Assembly (NCBI GenBank): GCA_037179515.1 | Contig: JAXCGZ010005685.1 | Coordinates: 105,001-169,000, forward strand | Source: Halocaridina rubra | Lineage: Eukaryota > Arthropoda > Malacostraca > Decapoda > Atyidae | Length of the DNA: 64,000 nucleotides | Direction: 5' to 3' | In this document: positions 22,375 through 35,011 of the stretch, in pieces | How the letters are laid out: each line of letters opens with the position of its first letter | Position numbering within the stretch: the first letter of the stretch is position 1 | The notes under the pieces: generated by a model | Database searches by the model: none | What the model was told of the DNA's origin: nothing | Seen by the model: the letters and a program-made list of their open reading frames with translations, nothing else | Translations under genes and position numbers: made by a program

Positions 22375-22500
22375 TACAGTACAGTAATACCTCGCCCTAC
22401 GTCGTTAATTCGTTCCAGAACTCACGAGTTAAGAAAGAGACTTAAATCGAAAATATTCTTTTAAATATGACCTAAAAGCCCTATTAGCAGCCCCCTTTAA
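22375..22500. mobile_element. Possible pogo/Tigger-type DNA transposon end
   Basis: CAGTAATACCTCGCCCTACG, TCGTTAATTCGTTCC and AGTTAAG...TTAAATCGAAAAT resemble the terminal region of pogo/Tigger-like elements as I know them. A weaker similar stretch is near 26765-26850. No transposase was found. Confidence 0.4.
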
Positions 22501-22851
22501 GTTGCTAATACTATAACATTGTTTTTCGTTCATTTTAATTAAAGTTAATGTAAAGAAAATAAAAAAAATAAATCATATACTCTCTTCACATTTTAAAACA
22601 ATCCAGACACCCTGTAGAAATGTACATGACGTAGTACACATGATACAGTATTTGTAAAATCTTCATGCTTTATATTGATTTCACACATTAATATTTACAT
22701 TTTAGCATTTATTTTTTTGTAGCTTTGTATTACTTTTAGATTTTTTTTCATTTTTATGGGTTTGTAACTAGTTTGTTGCGTAAAGATGCGTAAAATGACG
22801 AACTGATGTTGTTCAGTTTTATTTTTCCTGTTATTATTACCAAAAACTGGG

Positions 22852-22990
22852 GGCCATGGTAGCATGTAGTGGTAGGTTGCTCTACCCTGAAGGTAATGCC
22901 GTGGAGTGTTAGGAAGGGTATCCAGCCCTACTTTGCCAAGATTTAATCAGTCTCTGTGCCCCCTTAGAATGGTGACTAATTGTGACACCA
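22852..22990 (+). mobile_element. SINE-C copy, plus orientation
   Basis: Head GGTAGCATGTAGTGGTAGG, middle GTGTTAGGAAGGGTATCCAG, end CCTTAGAATGGTGACTAATT. Confidence 0.65.
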
Positions 22991-23224
22991 AATAATGATA
23001 GATGTAAATCGGAGTGACTTATGGCAAGCTGTTACTGTATACACCTTTCATAGAGGCTTTAGTATAAGCCAGTTAAGTATTATGCTTGACATAATAGGTC
23101 TGCAAACTCAATTAGCAATTGAGACATGTACTATAGTAATTACTGAAGAAAAACAGATTACAAACCTCTACATGAGTGGTGAGCATTGTGCTTAGAGGCT
23201 GTAAAATATGTGAGATATAGTAAT

Positions 23225-23640
23225 AACCAAAATAAGCTGCTTTGAAGGCTTACTGTGAGGTCAGTTTGACAGACATCAGCATTAAATAAATGACAACAAG
23301 ATATGAGCATGTCAGACAGACCTTAATGTATCGATTTGTAGGACAGCAGCGAAAGCTAGGTGACAGCAAGATATGCATATAATAATTCGTCATTTGCCAA
23401 TTAGACAAACATCAATAATCTAAAAATGACAGCAGGATAAGTTCACATGCAAAAGCTAGGTGACAGCAAGATATGCATATATTAAATCGTTATTTGCCAG
23501 TTGGACAAACATCAATAATCTAAAAATGACAGCAAGATAAGCTCGCATCAGACAGACATTAACGATGTCAATTTGATGGACAGCAACAATTGATCTGTGA
23601 CAGCAAGGTATGCATGTAATACATAGCCGTTCAGCCTAAG
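23225..23640. repeat. Degenerate minisatellite (GACAGCAAGATATGCAT)
   Basis: Repeating GTGACAGCAAGATATGCATA and GACAAACATCAATAATC blocks; two adjacent copies of about 119 bp are close matches, the outer ones decayed. Confidence 0.75.
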
Positions 23641-23689
23641 TAACCATTTTAAACATTCGGGTAATTACTTTGCGAATAGTCTCTACAAG

Positions 23690-24080
23690 AGACTATTTGC
23701 TAAACTTTCTGTTTAAAAGCTTATTCCAGCTTATTATACCTCGTTTTAAGCAGTAGAAGGTAAATATTGAAAACTTTTATATTTTTAGACGTTCCCTCTT
23801 GGAGTTCTATGTAAATTATACACAAAACCTCAAATGATTTTGCTTTTTATTAGACCATTCATTTTAAGCAGTTTTAGGTAGCTCTCCAAGACTTTCAGGT
23901 TTTGAAAAATTCCCTCTTGGAGTTTTAGATTATGTAAACTATACACAATAACCCAGATTACTGTAGTTCGTTTTGTAATGTGCATTTTAAACAATACTAG
24001 GTAGCTCCTCAACACTGGACTGATCCCAGAGAATGTAAATTATACCCAAAAACTCAAGTTATTTTGTTTTTGTAAAATTG
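23690..24080. repeat. Degenerate tandem repeat (about 125 bp unit)
   Basis: Three imperfect copies built from TCCCTCTTGGAGTT, TGTAAATTATACACAAAA and TTTTAAGCAGT...TAGGTAGCTC. Confidence 0.65.
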
Positions 24081-24507
24081 TACATTTTATTTCTGTTTCG
24101 AGAAGGGAACATATGACATTTCTGGAGCAGAGTTTTACTCTGATTTTTTTTTTAAGAGCTTTAATTGCTCCATCCTTGTATATCGATCATATAAGAATAT
24201 TTTATGTCTTCAACTTATTACATTATTTAGTTATTTATTCAAAAGTAGATTAACTCAAAGCAATGTCGTTTAACAATGTGTAAATATTTTGCATTATTGT
24301 GAACACCTGTCGTTTGGAATACAGTACTGTATATATTTTTCCGTAGTGGCACATTCCTTATTGCTTGGTTGAGAGAAATAAGAAAGAAATACTTCTGAAA
24401 AATTTCATACATTCTCTTCCATGTTCGACTATGGCCACTTTTCAACCTTGCAGTAAGAAATGAGCTTTGTTTGGAGGCATCTCTCTGATATTTTCATCAT
24501 ATTGCAG

Positions 24508-24591
24508 GTAAATCGTGATGAATCTCAGTCTGGAGTTCACACCAATTATGATTTTTCCAGCAGTGGTTATCAACCCACTGCTGCTACCAAC
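24508..24591 (+). CDS. Modular gene, 28-residue phase 0-0 exon
   Basis: An 84-bp open segment with acceptor TCATCATATTGCAG and consensus donor AAC|GTAAGT. It encodes VNRDESQSGVHTNYDFSSSG followed by YQPTAATN, a hydrophilic Ser/Thr/Tyr-rich peptide unlike the AT-rich intronic translations around it. Entry and exit are both in phase 0, matching the exons before and after, so inclusion or skipping keeps the frame. No domain is recognised; it is a likely linker and a natural cassette exon. Confidence 0.65.
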
Positions 24592-27338
24592 GTAAGTCTC
24601 TTGTGATTTTCGTTTTTCTTTTATAAACCAGTAGTTAATGAATTACCAGTTAGCGCTTTTTTATCTTAGTTCTTATAATTACCAGTGTAGGTAATATGAT
24701 TATCTTCTCTCAGTACCTAGTAGATCAAGAATTTCTTACAATTATACCTCTCTCTTTCTTAAAATATACACCCAGTCCGTATATTCTTTCTAGCTGTTAA
24801 TGAGCTATCAATATTTAATCACACAACTGTTTAAAGCTTTACCTCAGACCTTTGATTATCTGCTCATTCTGAATTTCCTTTAACTTTTCTTCCAATTGAT
24901 TAAGGTTATAGGATTAACCCTATATGATTAGGCTTTATATTTTTCTACTTTACAACCAACCATCACTTCACTAGAGAAGATGGTATATTCCTTAGTTACA
25001 CTAATTACAGTTATTAGGGTTTTTATACTTAATAGATAAGCTTTTATTAGAGTACTGTACTATCATTTTGAATACAGTATTTATAATATTTACATCAATA
25101 TATTTCTGTTGCCTCTTTGTCAACAGTCTCTAAGAAACCTTTGAGACAGGTTTTTATATGTTGTAGATTCACCAGGATGGCTACTCTGTTCCCAGTGTAG
25201 AATTTGATTGTAAAATTTCTTTTTTAAATTGGCATACCTGAGAAAAAAAAACATTACGAAAGATAAAATTCAAGTTTAGTCTAACAAATCCATGATGTCG
25301 AAAAACATTATTTTAGAATTAATATCTTGATACACATTGGTGAAAGAAATATGTCCTCTATGTAAATAATTCATATACTGTATTTCTTCATTATAATTCA
25401 CTCTTTTTTTATCTGTCATTAAGCATATTTCTTATGATTATTTTAATTTTGACTTCAAATTTATTCTTATACTTTTTTCTCATACTCCCAATAATTTTCC
25501 ATCCAAACCAAATAGATTTTGTTCTTGTATCAAGATATGCTGTGTTTATTAAATATTTTTCAATATATTCCATTATATATTTAGAATCTTTAAGTACTGT
25601 ATTTTGTGTCCATCCACATTCAAATGGGGATTAATAGTGACACAACATGACAAGCATACATTCAGCATTACTGTACCTGTATATCTAAGTGTTAAGCTCT
25701 TTTACTATATATCTTAAACGACATAGTAGCCATTTATGGTGACTAGAAATATACTAGTTTTAATGTCTATGAGACCTGCAAACCTAGGGGTGCTCAATTA
25801 TATCCATTATATTTAACCATTTATACATTTTTCACTTATTAGTTAACTGTTATTCATTGTTTCCTATCCTTTATCTAAAAGAGTGAAATTAAAAGACAGT
25901 GTTCTTTCACATTATTCTTGTTAGTAATTATTAGAAAGATAAATAATAATATTCGTTGACATCCCTTGGTTTCATCCTCTCATGACTTAGAAACATGCCC
26001 TCCTATATGTCTTAGTCATACTCTAGCGTTGTTTCAGGTCTATTTATAAAATTTATTTTTACTTAAAATGAATATTTGTTCTGGATATGTAATTCAATAG
26101 CCAATCCCATATCTGTGAGTGTACTAGTCAGATGCTGGGTAGCGGATTTGATATTACATGCCGGCAACGAATAAAATTTAATGTCTGTAACATAGCATGT
26201 GTGGCTATATATTATACAGCTTTATTCAATGATGAAAGAGTTGAGATTTCTTTGCTTATTTATTTGTTATTTATGCTGTCCTGGCTGGGAAGCAGTAGGT
26301 ATATCATGGTGCGCTTCTGTTGACTGTGTCAAACCCCCTCCTCTCAGTTAAAAAAAGTAAATTGGTCTCAAACACGACTCGAAATCTTACCACGAAGAGT
26401 GAAGAACAGCATAGAACTAGGGAAGGAACCAAACACAGTAGATTTTTCTATGTCAAGTAATCAAGATGAAGAGGCACATTCATAATAGTCTTTAAATACC
26501 TGTTATTCAAGACTTCTTGCAGAATGCTGTCAGGTTTTTTTATGTCAAGTAATCAGAAAGAAGAAGCTCAATTAACTTTATTAACTTGTTATTCATGAAT
26601 CCTTGCGGAACATGGTCAGATTTATGGAATGTCATGGGAGTTAGTGCCAATCAGCAATAAGAATATAATCCATTTTACAAGAATTCAAGGAGGCCCTACT
26701 ATTTAACCATACCTTTTGTATTGCAAGCTAGTTATTCATTTTTTAAGTATACTGTATTCCATAAGAGAATTACAGTTGTCCTTCATCTTACACCACTAAT
26801 TGGTTCTACCACTTCCTGTGTAAGTATAAATCGCTCATAGACAATTTGATAATATATATGTCTCCATTTAGCATATAACCTACTCCCAAGCATCTGTATA
26901 TTTTGAATTATGCTTACATTACTGAACGGTACTTAAACTATGTCAAATACAATTTAAGATTATGTAAAAACATTTTGATACGTAGTTTTGGGGAGAAATA
27001 TTTTATGAGATTTTCTTTTCTTTTTTTATATATATTTCAACCATTTATATTCAAAATCTCATTATTGAAAATCATGTATGATGAGGGACAGCTGTGTTTT
27101 AGTGTGTAATGGTATCAGTAATTTACCTACTTTATCCAGTAATTTAAACTGCATGATAATTGTAGGGTTCTAAATACAATAATTATTATCAAACAAAACT
27201 GTTACCTCCATAGGTTCCAAGCATGAATATTTCAATAATATGACCCTAGATAATTTTGGACATTATATATTTAACTTAGTTAAGTGTCTGTGCCTCTTCT
27301 AACTTGATTATTGTATATTCTCTAAATAAATATTTTAG
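24592..27338. other. Large intron, weak exon candidates only
   Basis: AT-rich with many stops. A SINE-C end fragment lies near 25608-25645 and a weak pogo-like stretch near 26765-26850. The candidate at 25167-25241 is listed separately. Confidence 0.5.
25167..25241 (+). CDS. Weak candidate alternative last exon
   Basis: After TATATGTTGTAG, phase 0 reads IHQDGYSVPSVEFDCKIS and stops at TGA 25239-25241. A possible donor after codon 10 (AGT|GTAGAA) is poor. The first ten residues look protein-like, the rest could be chance. Confidence 0.22.
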   Translation: MHQDGYSVPSVEFDCKISFLNWHT

Positions 27339-27389
27339 CCCGACGACAGTATTATTACTGCAGGTGTGGCTGAGAAAATGGTCAAATAA
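27339..27389 (+). CDS. Candidate alternative last exon
   Basis: After acceptor AATAAATATTTTAG, phase 0 reads PDDSIITAGVAEKMVK and then TAA at 27387-27389. The CCCGACGACAG start is GC-rich in an AT-rich intron, which favours coding. The pyrimidine tract is poor and the segment is short. Confidence 0.33.
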   Translation, partial: PDDSIITAGVAEKMVK

Positions 27390-29199
27390 ATAGACAGTAT
27401 TTTGCTTTGTCAGTATATGAAAGCTGGTTTAATTCATAGGTGATACTGTAATTTTGATATTGCTTTTTTCTTATAAAGTAATAATATTTAAGCATAGAGC
27501 TTCAATACTGTTAAAAATATTTTAGATCAGCTGTACATACGCCATTGTAAATGAGCCTTATAATAAAATTTGCCACTTAATTTTAAACTGCACATATATT
27601 TCCTAAATTGCTTTTGAAAATAAATAAAATTGCAAAAGAAGGAAAATAAATTATATAAAGATTTCTTTTAAACTAGGAAATAACTGTAAATTAAATTAAA
27701 CTGAAAATGAAAAATAAAACTGCTAAATAGCAAAATATTAGCTTGGTCACAAAGTAATTTGTTACATATTAAACTAACCAAGGCTTGCATTACTAACATG
27801 AACCTTAAATTATACTAAAATTTTAGTTTTACTTAAACAGTACAGAATAAAAGGATGAAGAGAAGGTAAGGTCATCTAAGTCCACTTTGAAAATGTTAAT
27901 ATGTGTCAGTCCAAAGATCTTAATTGTGATTCCTTTTTTTTATTATTATTATCATTATGATTTTATTATAATTTGTCAAGATATTTCTCATTGATTTCGA
28001 GTTGTGTTCTTTTGAGACGTCATTATGTGTAGCTTTCGTTGTTAAGGAAAGGCTCTTTTTCACTTCGCCAAGGACAAAACAGTGAAGAGGATCTGGACTA
28101 CTTAAACATTTACAATAAATGTTTTGTCTATATATGCCATCGCTGCTTTACTTTTCCCCTCTGCACTTCCTTCCAAAACATTACTTGGTAATTTATATTT
28201 CTCCTATGCATTTTGATCTGTTTTAAATGAACATGACCTACTAAGCGTCGTAAATGGTTCCTAAGCTAACCTAACTTAACCTAACCTTGCAACTTAACCT
28301 ATCCTATCTTAGACCATAAAACAGTTGATTTTCAATTATTATGAAGGTCAGATTCGTTCAAAAAAATATAAAAAACTCATAAGATATCGAGACTGGGGAA
28401 GATATTGGTGTAATAGTAAAAAAATACACATTCTTCTATTGAAATCTGGACACTGAGTACTCAGTTGACAAGAATAAGTAGCAGAAGGCAAAAACATTTA
28501 TTGTAATCACTCTGTGGTGTTGTTGTTGGTGTCCTTTTGGATAGACGTATTTACAAACGGTAGTGTGTATATATATACACGTGTGTGTGTCTTACTCATG
28601 TGTGTATACTTTTACAGCAGTTTCACAAGTGTCTTTTTGACTCATCCTCATCATATCATCATCATATATTTTTTATATATAATTTTTGTTATTCGAAAAG
28701 GAAATATGTATATATAGTACATTACGGTACTTGGGTACGTCTATATTTTATCTATATATACATCAAAATACATGTATTTACTATAATACAGAGTATTATA
28801 CTTCAGTGAATAATTGAAGAGTTTTTAGTCATTCCTCTGTGTATATTATACATATATTGGGTGTATATATTGCTTACATATTAGTATATATAAGATTTTT
28901 TTTTAGTATAGAATCCCAAGGTAATTTGGATCTCGTTTTTCACTAAAAATACCTAATAATGGTGCTTATCGCTTTTGCTTAAAGTTATTTTTACTCAGAA
29001 CTTTAGTTGTAGAATGCTTAGCTTTGGGTCTTTTCCTCGACGACTTCACCTTATGAGCTTAATAGCCAGCTATTTACAATTGATTAACCTGACTCATTAT
29101 CTTCTGTTTTTTTTCCAAAATTCTTTATTTTCGTTCAAATTTCTCCTTAATTCCCTCATCCCAGTCAGAGGAATTAAAGATAATTCTATAAGACTTTAT
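27390..29199. other. Intron, no exon supported
   Basis: AT-rich. Short CTAACCTAAC-like motifs near 28260-28310. No splice-bounded open segment was accepted. Confidence 0.5.
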
Positions 29200-29905
29200 T
29201 CATACTGGTCGTCATTTCTTGACAAGTTACTTTACGGATTTATTCCCACTGGTCTTTAGTTCTTGACAAGTTATATTTTGGAATTATTCAGTCATGTAGT
29301 TACTTCTTTACAAGATACATTATGGATTTATTCCCTATGATTGTTATCCCTTGACAAGTTATTATTGAGTTAATCACACCAGTCGTTATTTCTTGACAAG
29401 TTACTTGACGGATTCATTCGCACTGGTCATTATTTCTTGACAAATTATTTTAAGGATTTGTTTTCCACTGGTCACTATTACAGTACTTGACAACTTATAT
29501 TAAGGATTTGTATTCCACTGGTCACTATTACTTGACAAGTTATTTTAAGGATATTTTTTCCACTGGTCACTATTACTTGACAAAATACTTTACGGATTTA
29601 ATTGTACTGGTTGTTATTCATGGACAAGTTACTTATTTACATATACAGTATTCACAATGGTCGTTATTTCTTGACACATTACTTTTTTGGAGTTACTGTA
29701 TTCACATTGTTCATTACCTCTTGACAAGTTACTTCACAGATTCATTCACAGCAGTCATTACTTCTTAACAAGATACTTTACGGATTAATTCTCACTGGAT
29801 GTTATTTCATGCCAACTTACTTTATGGATTCATTCACAGTGGTTGTTATTGCTTGGCAAGTTACATTACGGAATCATTCACACTGGTCGTAATTCATGAC
29901 AAGCC
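29200..29905. repeat. Minisatellite of about 44-bp units
   Basis: About 15-16 diverged units of the type TTATTTCTTGACAAGTTACT plus TTACGGATTTATTCACACTGG. No coding role is seen. Confidence 0.85.
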
Positions 29906-30366
29906 ATTCAACATTACCAGCTATACTTTTAGCATGTCATTCGACTGCTTACAGACAAAATAAATCTTATTTCACCCTGTAATAATTCATAGTGATAATG
30001 TTTATAGTCAGGGTACAGAAATGGAACTTTATACTCATACTAAGGAAATTATAATGTTTAAACTACACAAAAACATTACATAGTTAGAATTGAGATTTGA
30101 TTAAGTTTGTTGGTATATCACATTCACATATTCAATATCATGGCAAGTCAGTGACAAAACTCGTCAATCTGGTACAGTCAAATTGTGTAATAACTGCCCC
30201 TCTCGTTTTAATATGTCTGAATGCATTCTAACACTAACATAAAAAGGGTGACATTTTCAACTTCTGTGAAGATGAATTGTGCATATTCTTATGGGAAGAG
30301 TACGACTCAATATAAGACTAATTTCTAACCATATTTATAAAGGAAGACGATATTTTTTATGATATT

Positions 30367-30598
30367 GGCCCGATTTCTTAAACAGTGAAAACCTAGGATA
30401 CCATATTGTTAGTTATCTAGACACACACAAATGGTTTTCATAAACGCATCTGACGAGGTTCTGTATATGGCTAGGATCCCACATGGAATCCTAGCTATAC
30501 ACAGAACTGCGTCAGATGCGTTTATGAAGTCCATTTGTGTGTGTCTAGCTAACTGACTATATTGTATGCTAGGTTTACACTGTTTAAGAAATCAGGCC
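30367..30598. mobile_element. 232-bp foldback MITE, copy 1
   Basis: Almost the whole element is one inverted repeat: it starts GGCCCGATTTCTTAAACAG and ends CTGTTTAAGAAATCAGGCC. ATT flanks both sides (30364-30366 and 30599-30601). A second copy of identical length is at 38300-38531. No protein is encoded. Confidence 0.85.
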
Positions 30599-30601
30599 AT
30601 T

Positions 30602-32379
30602 GAGGGCACCCAGACAATAATAATGAAAATGGGCATTGGATGATAGATAATACTGTACTAGTCTTGAGAGTATAAGTAAACAAATCCCCTTTACAGTGTT
30701 CTTTCTATTAGTTATCAATAAGAAACTATGAGATATTACGTAGAAATAAACAAATAAGTTCTCTAGATTGTCTGAAATAATATGTAGCTCATTGTGCATA
30801 TTATACCATATTTGGGGTATTTGCCCAATCTGTGCCTTCTCTGTGAATGTTGTTGTTGGTGCTGTTGTCATTGTTTTTTATGTGGCTAATACTACAGATA
30901 TTACTAGCTGATGCTGGTGCTGATATTTTGAGAAAGAAAAATTTATGTAATGTGCTTTTCCAGTTTGTATTAGCTGATAGATGGGTAGTGTAACGGTTAG
31001 AATGATCTCGATCATGTACATATTCATCTAGTTATAGATATTTGTTATCTTTATATGACCATTTTGATCTCAAGATAATTTGAGCCATTAAACTTTAGAA
31101 ATTTTCAAGTGAAATGATTTCCTTATCTGAAATTACTGCTTAAATTCCTGTTCGAGATCAATAGTTATTGAGGTCATAATAATGATTCAAGTCTCGCTGT
31201 CGCTTATCAAGGCTTCATTTTTATTTTCGCACTCCAAGTTAGGAAAAAATCAAAGCTGTGATTGGGTTACTGCACCCCCCAGTTAAGAAACAAATTGATA
31301 TTTGAAATTATGCTTGTAAGTTTTTGTAGATATATTTAAATGTTCATATATAGAAATTTTTAATGATGAGGAAAGACTGAAACAGAATAAATATAAATCT
31401 AGCAAAGTCTGTTATGCTTTATATTGTAATTTTTATTCTCCAGTGGTTAATATTTTTTTTAACTTATTGATAAAAAAAATTCCAGCAATGTCAGTTATGC
31501 GTTATACTGCACTTATATTCTTCAGTACATAGGTAGTGGAAATCCTGTATAAAAGGCAATGGACAAGATGACGAGACAGATTTCAGCTGATTACTCATAG
31601 GAGGTAATGGTGTTGTGTATTTTGTGTACTCTAACATTTTCCAGACTTCTTTAAAGTTCTTTGCCTCCCAATTGTGAATCTTGTTGCGGCTATCTATATT
31701 ACATTTCTTCTCAGTTGCCAATCTTGTTGTGTTGGAGATTTTTTGTATATGTCATTTTTTGCTTCTTAGTGTGCCTATATAATGTGAAGTGGCTTTGACC
31801 CATTGATTGTGTGAATATGTGTGATGAATAGGATTGTTGATATTGTATATTAGTTTATCATACATATACAATGGCTGCAGTCTCACTGGTAAGGGGGCAG
31901 CCGAATCTAATTGCATACATTCACCAGAAGCTAATATACTTGATCACTCCTATTATCTCCTTGGGGATGAAGTTTCCCCCTGCTTGGGTCATCCACTTGC
32001 TATATGGGCAAGAATCTTCTTTTAGGCCCTACAGCCTCAGCTGGTTTACCTCCACTGCTTCATCTCACATAACTGTACCTATGTACCACTCCTTGTGATA
32101 TGAAACATAATTTAAACTGTAATGTATACAGCATTTAGAATTCCTTCTCATTGATTTGGTCTCTTCATTTACAGAAGTAAAAAATATAAGATTAAGTGTG
32201 TTTAAAGCGTTGTACTTTTACACCTGTTTCCTACTTCTACTGAAATCCTTGTCTAAGCTTCTGTCTTGAATGTTATCACGCATATTCTATTGTTTCACAA
32301 AGAATTAATATAAGGTAATTTTGGTATAAATATGTTATTTAATGAAATTCTTATATGCATCTGAGGGTACAATGTTGTC
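30602..32379. other. Intron, no exon supported
   Basis: AT-rich. The moderately GC-rich stretch 31871-32098 (GGCCCTACAGCCTCAGCTGG) looks like a dispersed repeat, not a recognised gene. Confidence 0.45.
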
Positions 32380-32660
32380 TTTTTCTTTGGTTTGGCATTG
32401 CTTTATGGATAAAATGTTATGTGTGTATAGTGTTGTCTTTTTCTTTTCTTTGGTGTATCATTGATATTATGGGTGCAGTGTTCTCAGTGTATGGTATTGC
32501 CTTTTTCTTTGGTATAGCATTACTATTATGGACACAGTTTTCTTTGTTTATGGTGTTGGCTTTTTCTTTGGTTTAGTATTGCTGTTATGGATGCAGTATT
32601 CAGTGTGTGTGGTGTTGGCATTTTCTTTGGTTTAGCATTGCTATTATGGATGCAATGTTT
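32380..32660. repeat. Tandem repeat of about 66-70 bp
   Basis: Four to five copies of TTTTTCTTTGGTTTAGCATTG, CTATTATGGATGCAG and GTGTATGGTGTTGG. The hydrophobic open frames there follow from the repeat. Confidence 0.8.
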
Positions 32661-32800
32661 GCTCTTGTCAGGAGTAACTCACTCTGCTCAGTCAAACATA
32701 AGAGAAGAATACCTACCTCCATTCATTCTTCTTGATCATATATTAGTTTTCCTCTTGTATGACTATTATTATTATTCAAAAGTCATGATCTGCATCACAG

Positions 32801-32857
32801 TCTAGGGTGACTGAATGCTATATCAAGAACTTCGACATGGACTTCTTCAGCAGTAAG
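32801..32857 (+). CDS. Candidate cassette exon, phase 0-0
   Basis: 57 bp between acceptor GATCTGCATCACAG and donor AAG|GTATAA. It reads SRVTECYIKNFDMDFFSSK in phase 0. The phase and aromatic, protein-like composition agree with a cassette of the modular gene. It starts SR and has FF plus K at a position comparable with the 35012 candidate (SRR...RKFFSDVK), a weak resemblance. Confidence 0.4.
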
Positions 32858-32914
32858 GTATAATTTACTGTGTATTTCTCATAACATTTCGTTACATATC
32901 ACGTAGTCTGTTTG

Positions 32915-33025
32915 GAGAGAGGGAACTTTAAATCCCCTCCTTCATACTTTCTACCCAAAAAAGAGTCAAGGTTTTTGCATAGACTCAGCCGACCCTCTTG
33001 TAACGGAGACTATGTCTTATGTAAA
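32915..33025 (+). mobile_element. Element E, partial copy
   Basis: AATCCCCTCCTTCATACTTT, AAGAGTCAAGG and GACTCAGCCGACCCTC correspond to the 3' half of the elements at 6033 and 33264. Confidence 0.5.
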
Positions 33026-33263
33026 AGGAAAGACATTATGAATATATGAATTCTGTAGTTTGTTATTTGAAAGAAATCATCAGGTCAGCAATGTCAAATA
33101 TGACAGCGACACAGCATTAGCAACTTTTTACATACTTGCATAGAGGTTATTGGAGACTATGAATAGCAAGAACTTTTTCCTTTTTGACCATTTTATATTT
33201 CTATAGTGAATATTCATAATTATATATAACATTCATATCCTACTTTTATATGCTAGTCCATAT

Positions 33264-33435
33264 GAGGGAGGGGGCTAGAATACTTCCTCCATGTTCCCCT
33301 GCGTGTCGGAAGAGTCGACTGCATGGAGCGGAGTGAGGGGACTGGGAATCCCCTCCTCCTTTTCTTTTCCCAAAGAGTCAAGAGTATTTTGCCTTGACCC
33401 AATCACTCTCCTTATAAGGGGAAAAATGGCTCATG
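33264..33435 (+). mobile_element. Element E copy
   Basis: CTTCCTCCATGTTCCCCTGC, GAGTGAGGGGACTGGGAATC and CTTATAAGGGGAAAAATGG appear in the same order as at 6033-6215. Confidence 0.7.
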
Positions 33436-33924
33436 TTTACAGATAGATAATGCTTGTTAAAAGGTATTTTTATGACCCTTTGACTTACAGAATATATACT
33501 ATCTTTTTGAAGGAGGAACTCCATTGACTCTATATAATGAATACTTGGTTATCACTATCAGCTGTTATCTGTAAATAATGTTTTTTTTTTTTTTTTACTG
33601 TCCACTTAAACTCAGCAATATTTAAAGCCGATATTTAGTGTCATTTGCTTATTTATACCTGATTTCCCTTACTATGTGAAAAAAGGGATATTTTGAAACC
33701 ATAAAGAACTTTCCTTTATATAGCCTTCACTGATTTCAAGTTTAAATGATCCTTGGAGTATCTAGAATAAGCTTTAGATTGAAATGCTTATGTTAGGTGA
33801 ATGATACTAAATAACAGATGACTCTATTTATTTTGGAAAGCAGATGAACTGAAGAGAGCAATACATTGGTTCTTTGTAGTAAATGACTTTTGATAGCATT
33901 CATATCATGTACTGTTAAACTGAT

Positions 33925-34200
33925 TCCTCGAATATTTCGGATTCTCCCATCAAGGTCACCACATCGAATCAGTTGCCTCCTTATCAAACTATCCCATGCG
34001 TACTCTTCCATCACACCACACACCTTCATGTCCTCCCCCAACATATCCATAAACATCCTTTTTTGCTTGCCTCTCCCCCTCCTGCTTGGCAGGTCCATTC
34101 TCAACATCCGTCCCCCAACGTACTCCTCATCCCACCTCGGCACAGTTGTAAGCCTCTTGCCTCTCTTACTATATCCCCTGACCATTCTAACTGCGCTGTC
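33925..34200 (-). mobile_element. LINE 3' coding relic
   Basis: Minus-strand frame: YVGGRMLRMDLPSRRGRGKQ, then KRMFMDMLGEDMKVCGV and RRQLIRCGD. This RRGRGKxKxxxMD segment is the C-terminal signature of a widespread non-LTR retrotransposon type, also seen at 63181-64000. RT and endonuclease regions are missing here. Confidence 0.75.
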
Positions 34201-34484
34201 CCTTTAATGTACTCATTCTAATATACTCTTAATAAACTCACTAGTTATATGAGATAAATGGAATGCATGATTGTTCTGGGAGCTCTAAAAAGAATCAACG
34301 TAATTGCACAATTCATATGCAGATGGTGTTGTCTAAAATGTCTGAATTGCCTTGAAAATATGGGCGACCTCAAGATGATTCATTATGATATATGACTTTT
34401 GAAAGTGTACATATCATGTACATATTAAACTCAATTACTTATAATAAATATCTGTGTTGCATGAAGGTTCTAAGAGCTTTGGAA

Positions 34485-34646
34485 AGTGTTAATGTAATGG
34501 CACAAACCTCATGCAAATGATGTTTAAAGATGTTTGTATTGCAGTGATAACATGGGTGACTTTAAAGTGTTAATGTAATGGCACAAATCTTATGCAAATG
34601 ATGTTTAAAGATGTTTATATTGCAGTGATAACATGGGTGACTTTAA
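34485..34646. repeat. 81-bp tandem duplication
   Basis: AGTGTTAATGTAATGGCAC to GGGTGACTTTAA occurs twice (starts 34485 and 34566) with few differences. Confidence 0.9.
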
Positions 34647-35011
34647 GTTAACGTACTTTGCTTTCCACTTCTTTTCATTGCTCCTCAGAAAGATAATTTA
34701 CAAATAATATATGTAATATCCCATAAATTATTGTAAATACCCTCCGTCTTTTAACTTCTGGGAGAGAAAGCTAATTCTTGAAATGATTGCAAACATTCCA
34801 CTTGATGTTACTGTCGTTATACACTTCAAGCATGCATAACTGTAGAAAAAATATTACTATTAAAGGCAGTATGTTAGTTCTCAAGGAATGCATCCAGAAT
34901 TTCCAAAAACTGGGGACTGATCTGTCAGCTGCCATCACTAAAAGGGAAGGCAGATTGCCTGGTAACCAATAGCTCTCTTCTATGTGACAGTAACACATTA
35001 CCTCATAATAG

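Noticed and set aside
25127..25149. Micro-exon after TGTTGCCTCTTTGTCAACAG
   Set aside because: The acceptor is good, but phase 0 stops after five codons and the alternative 23-bp exon would break the phase rule of the gene.
34771..34998. Overlapping open frames of 61 and 75 codons on both strands
   Set aside because: No splice support, no similarity, and base composition like the surrounding intron.
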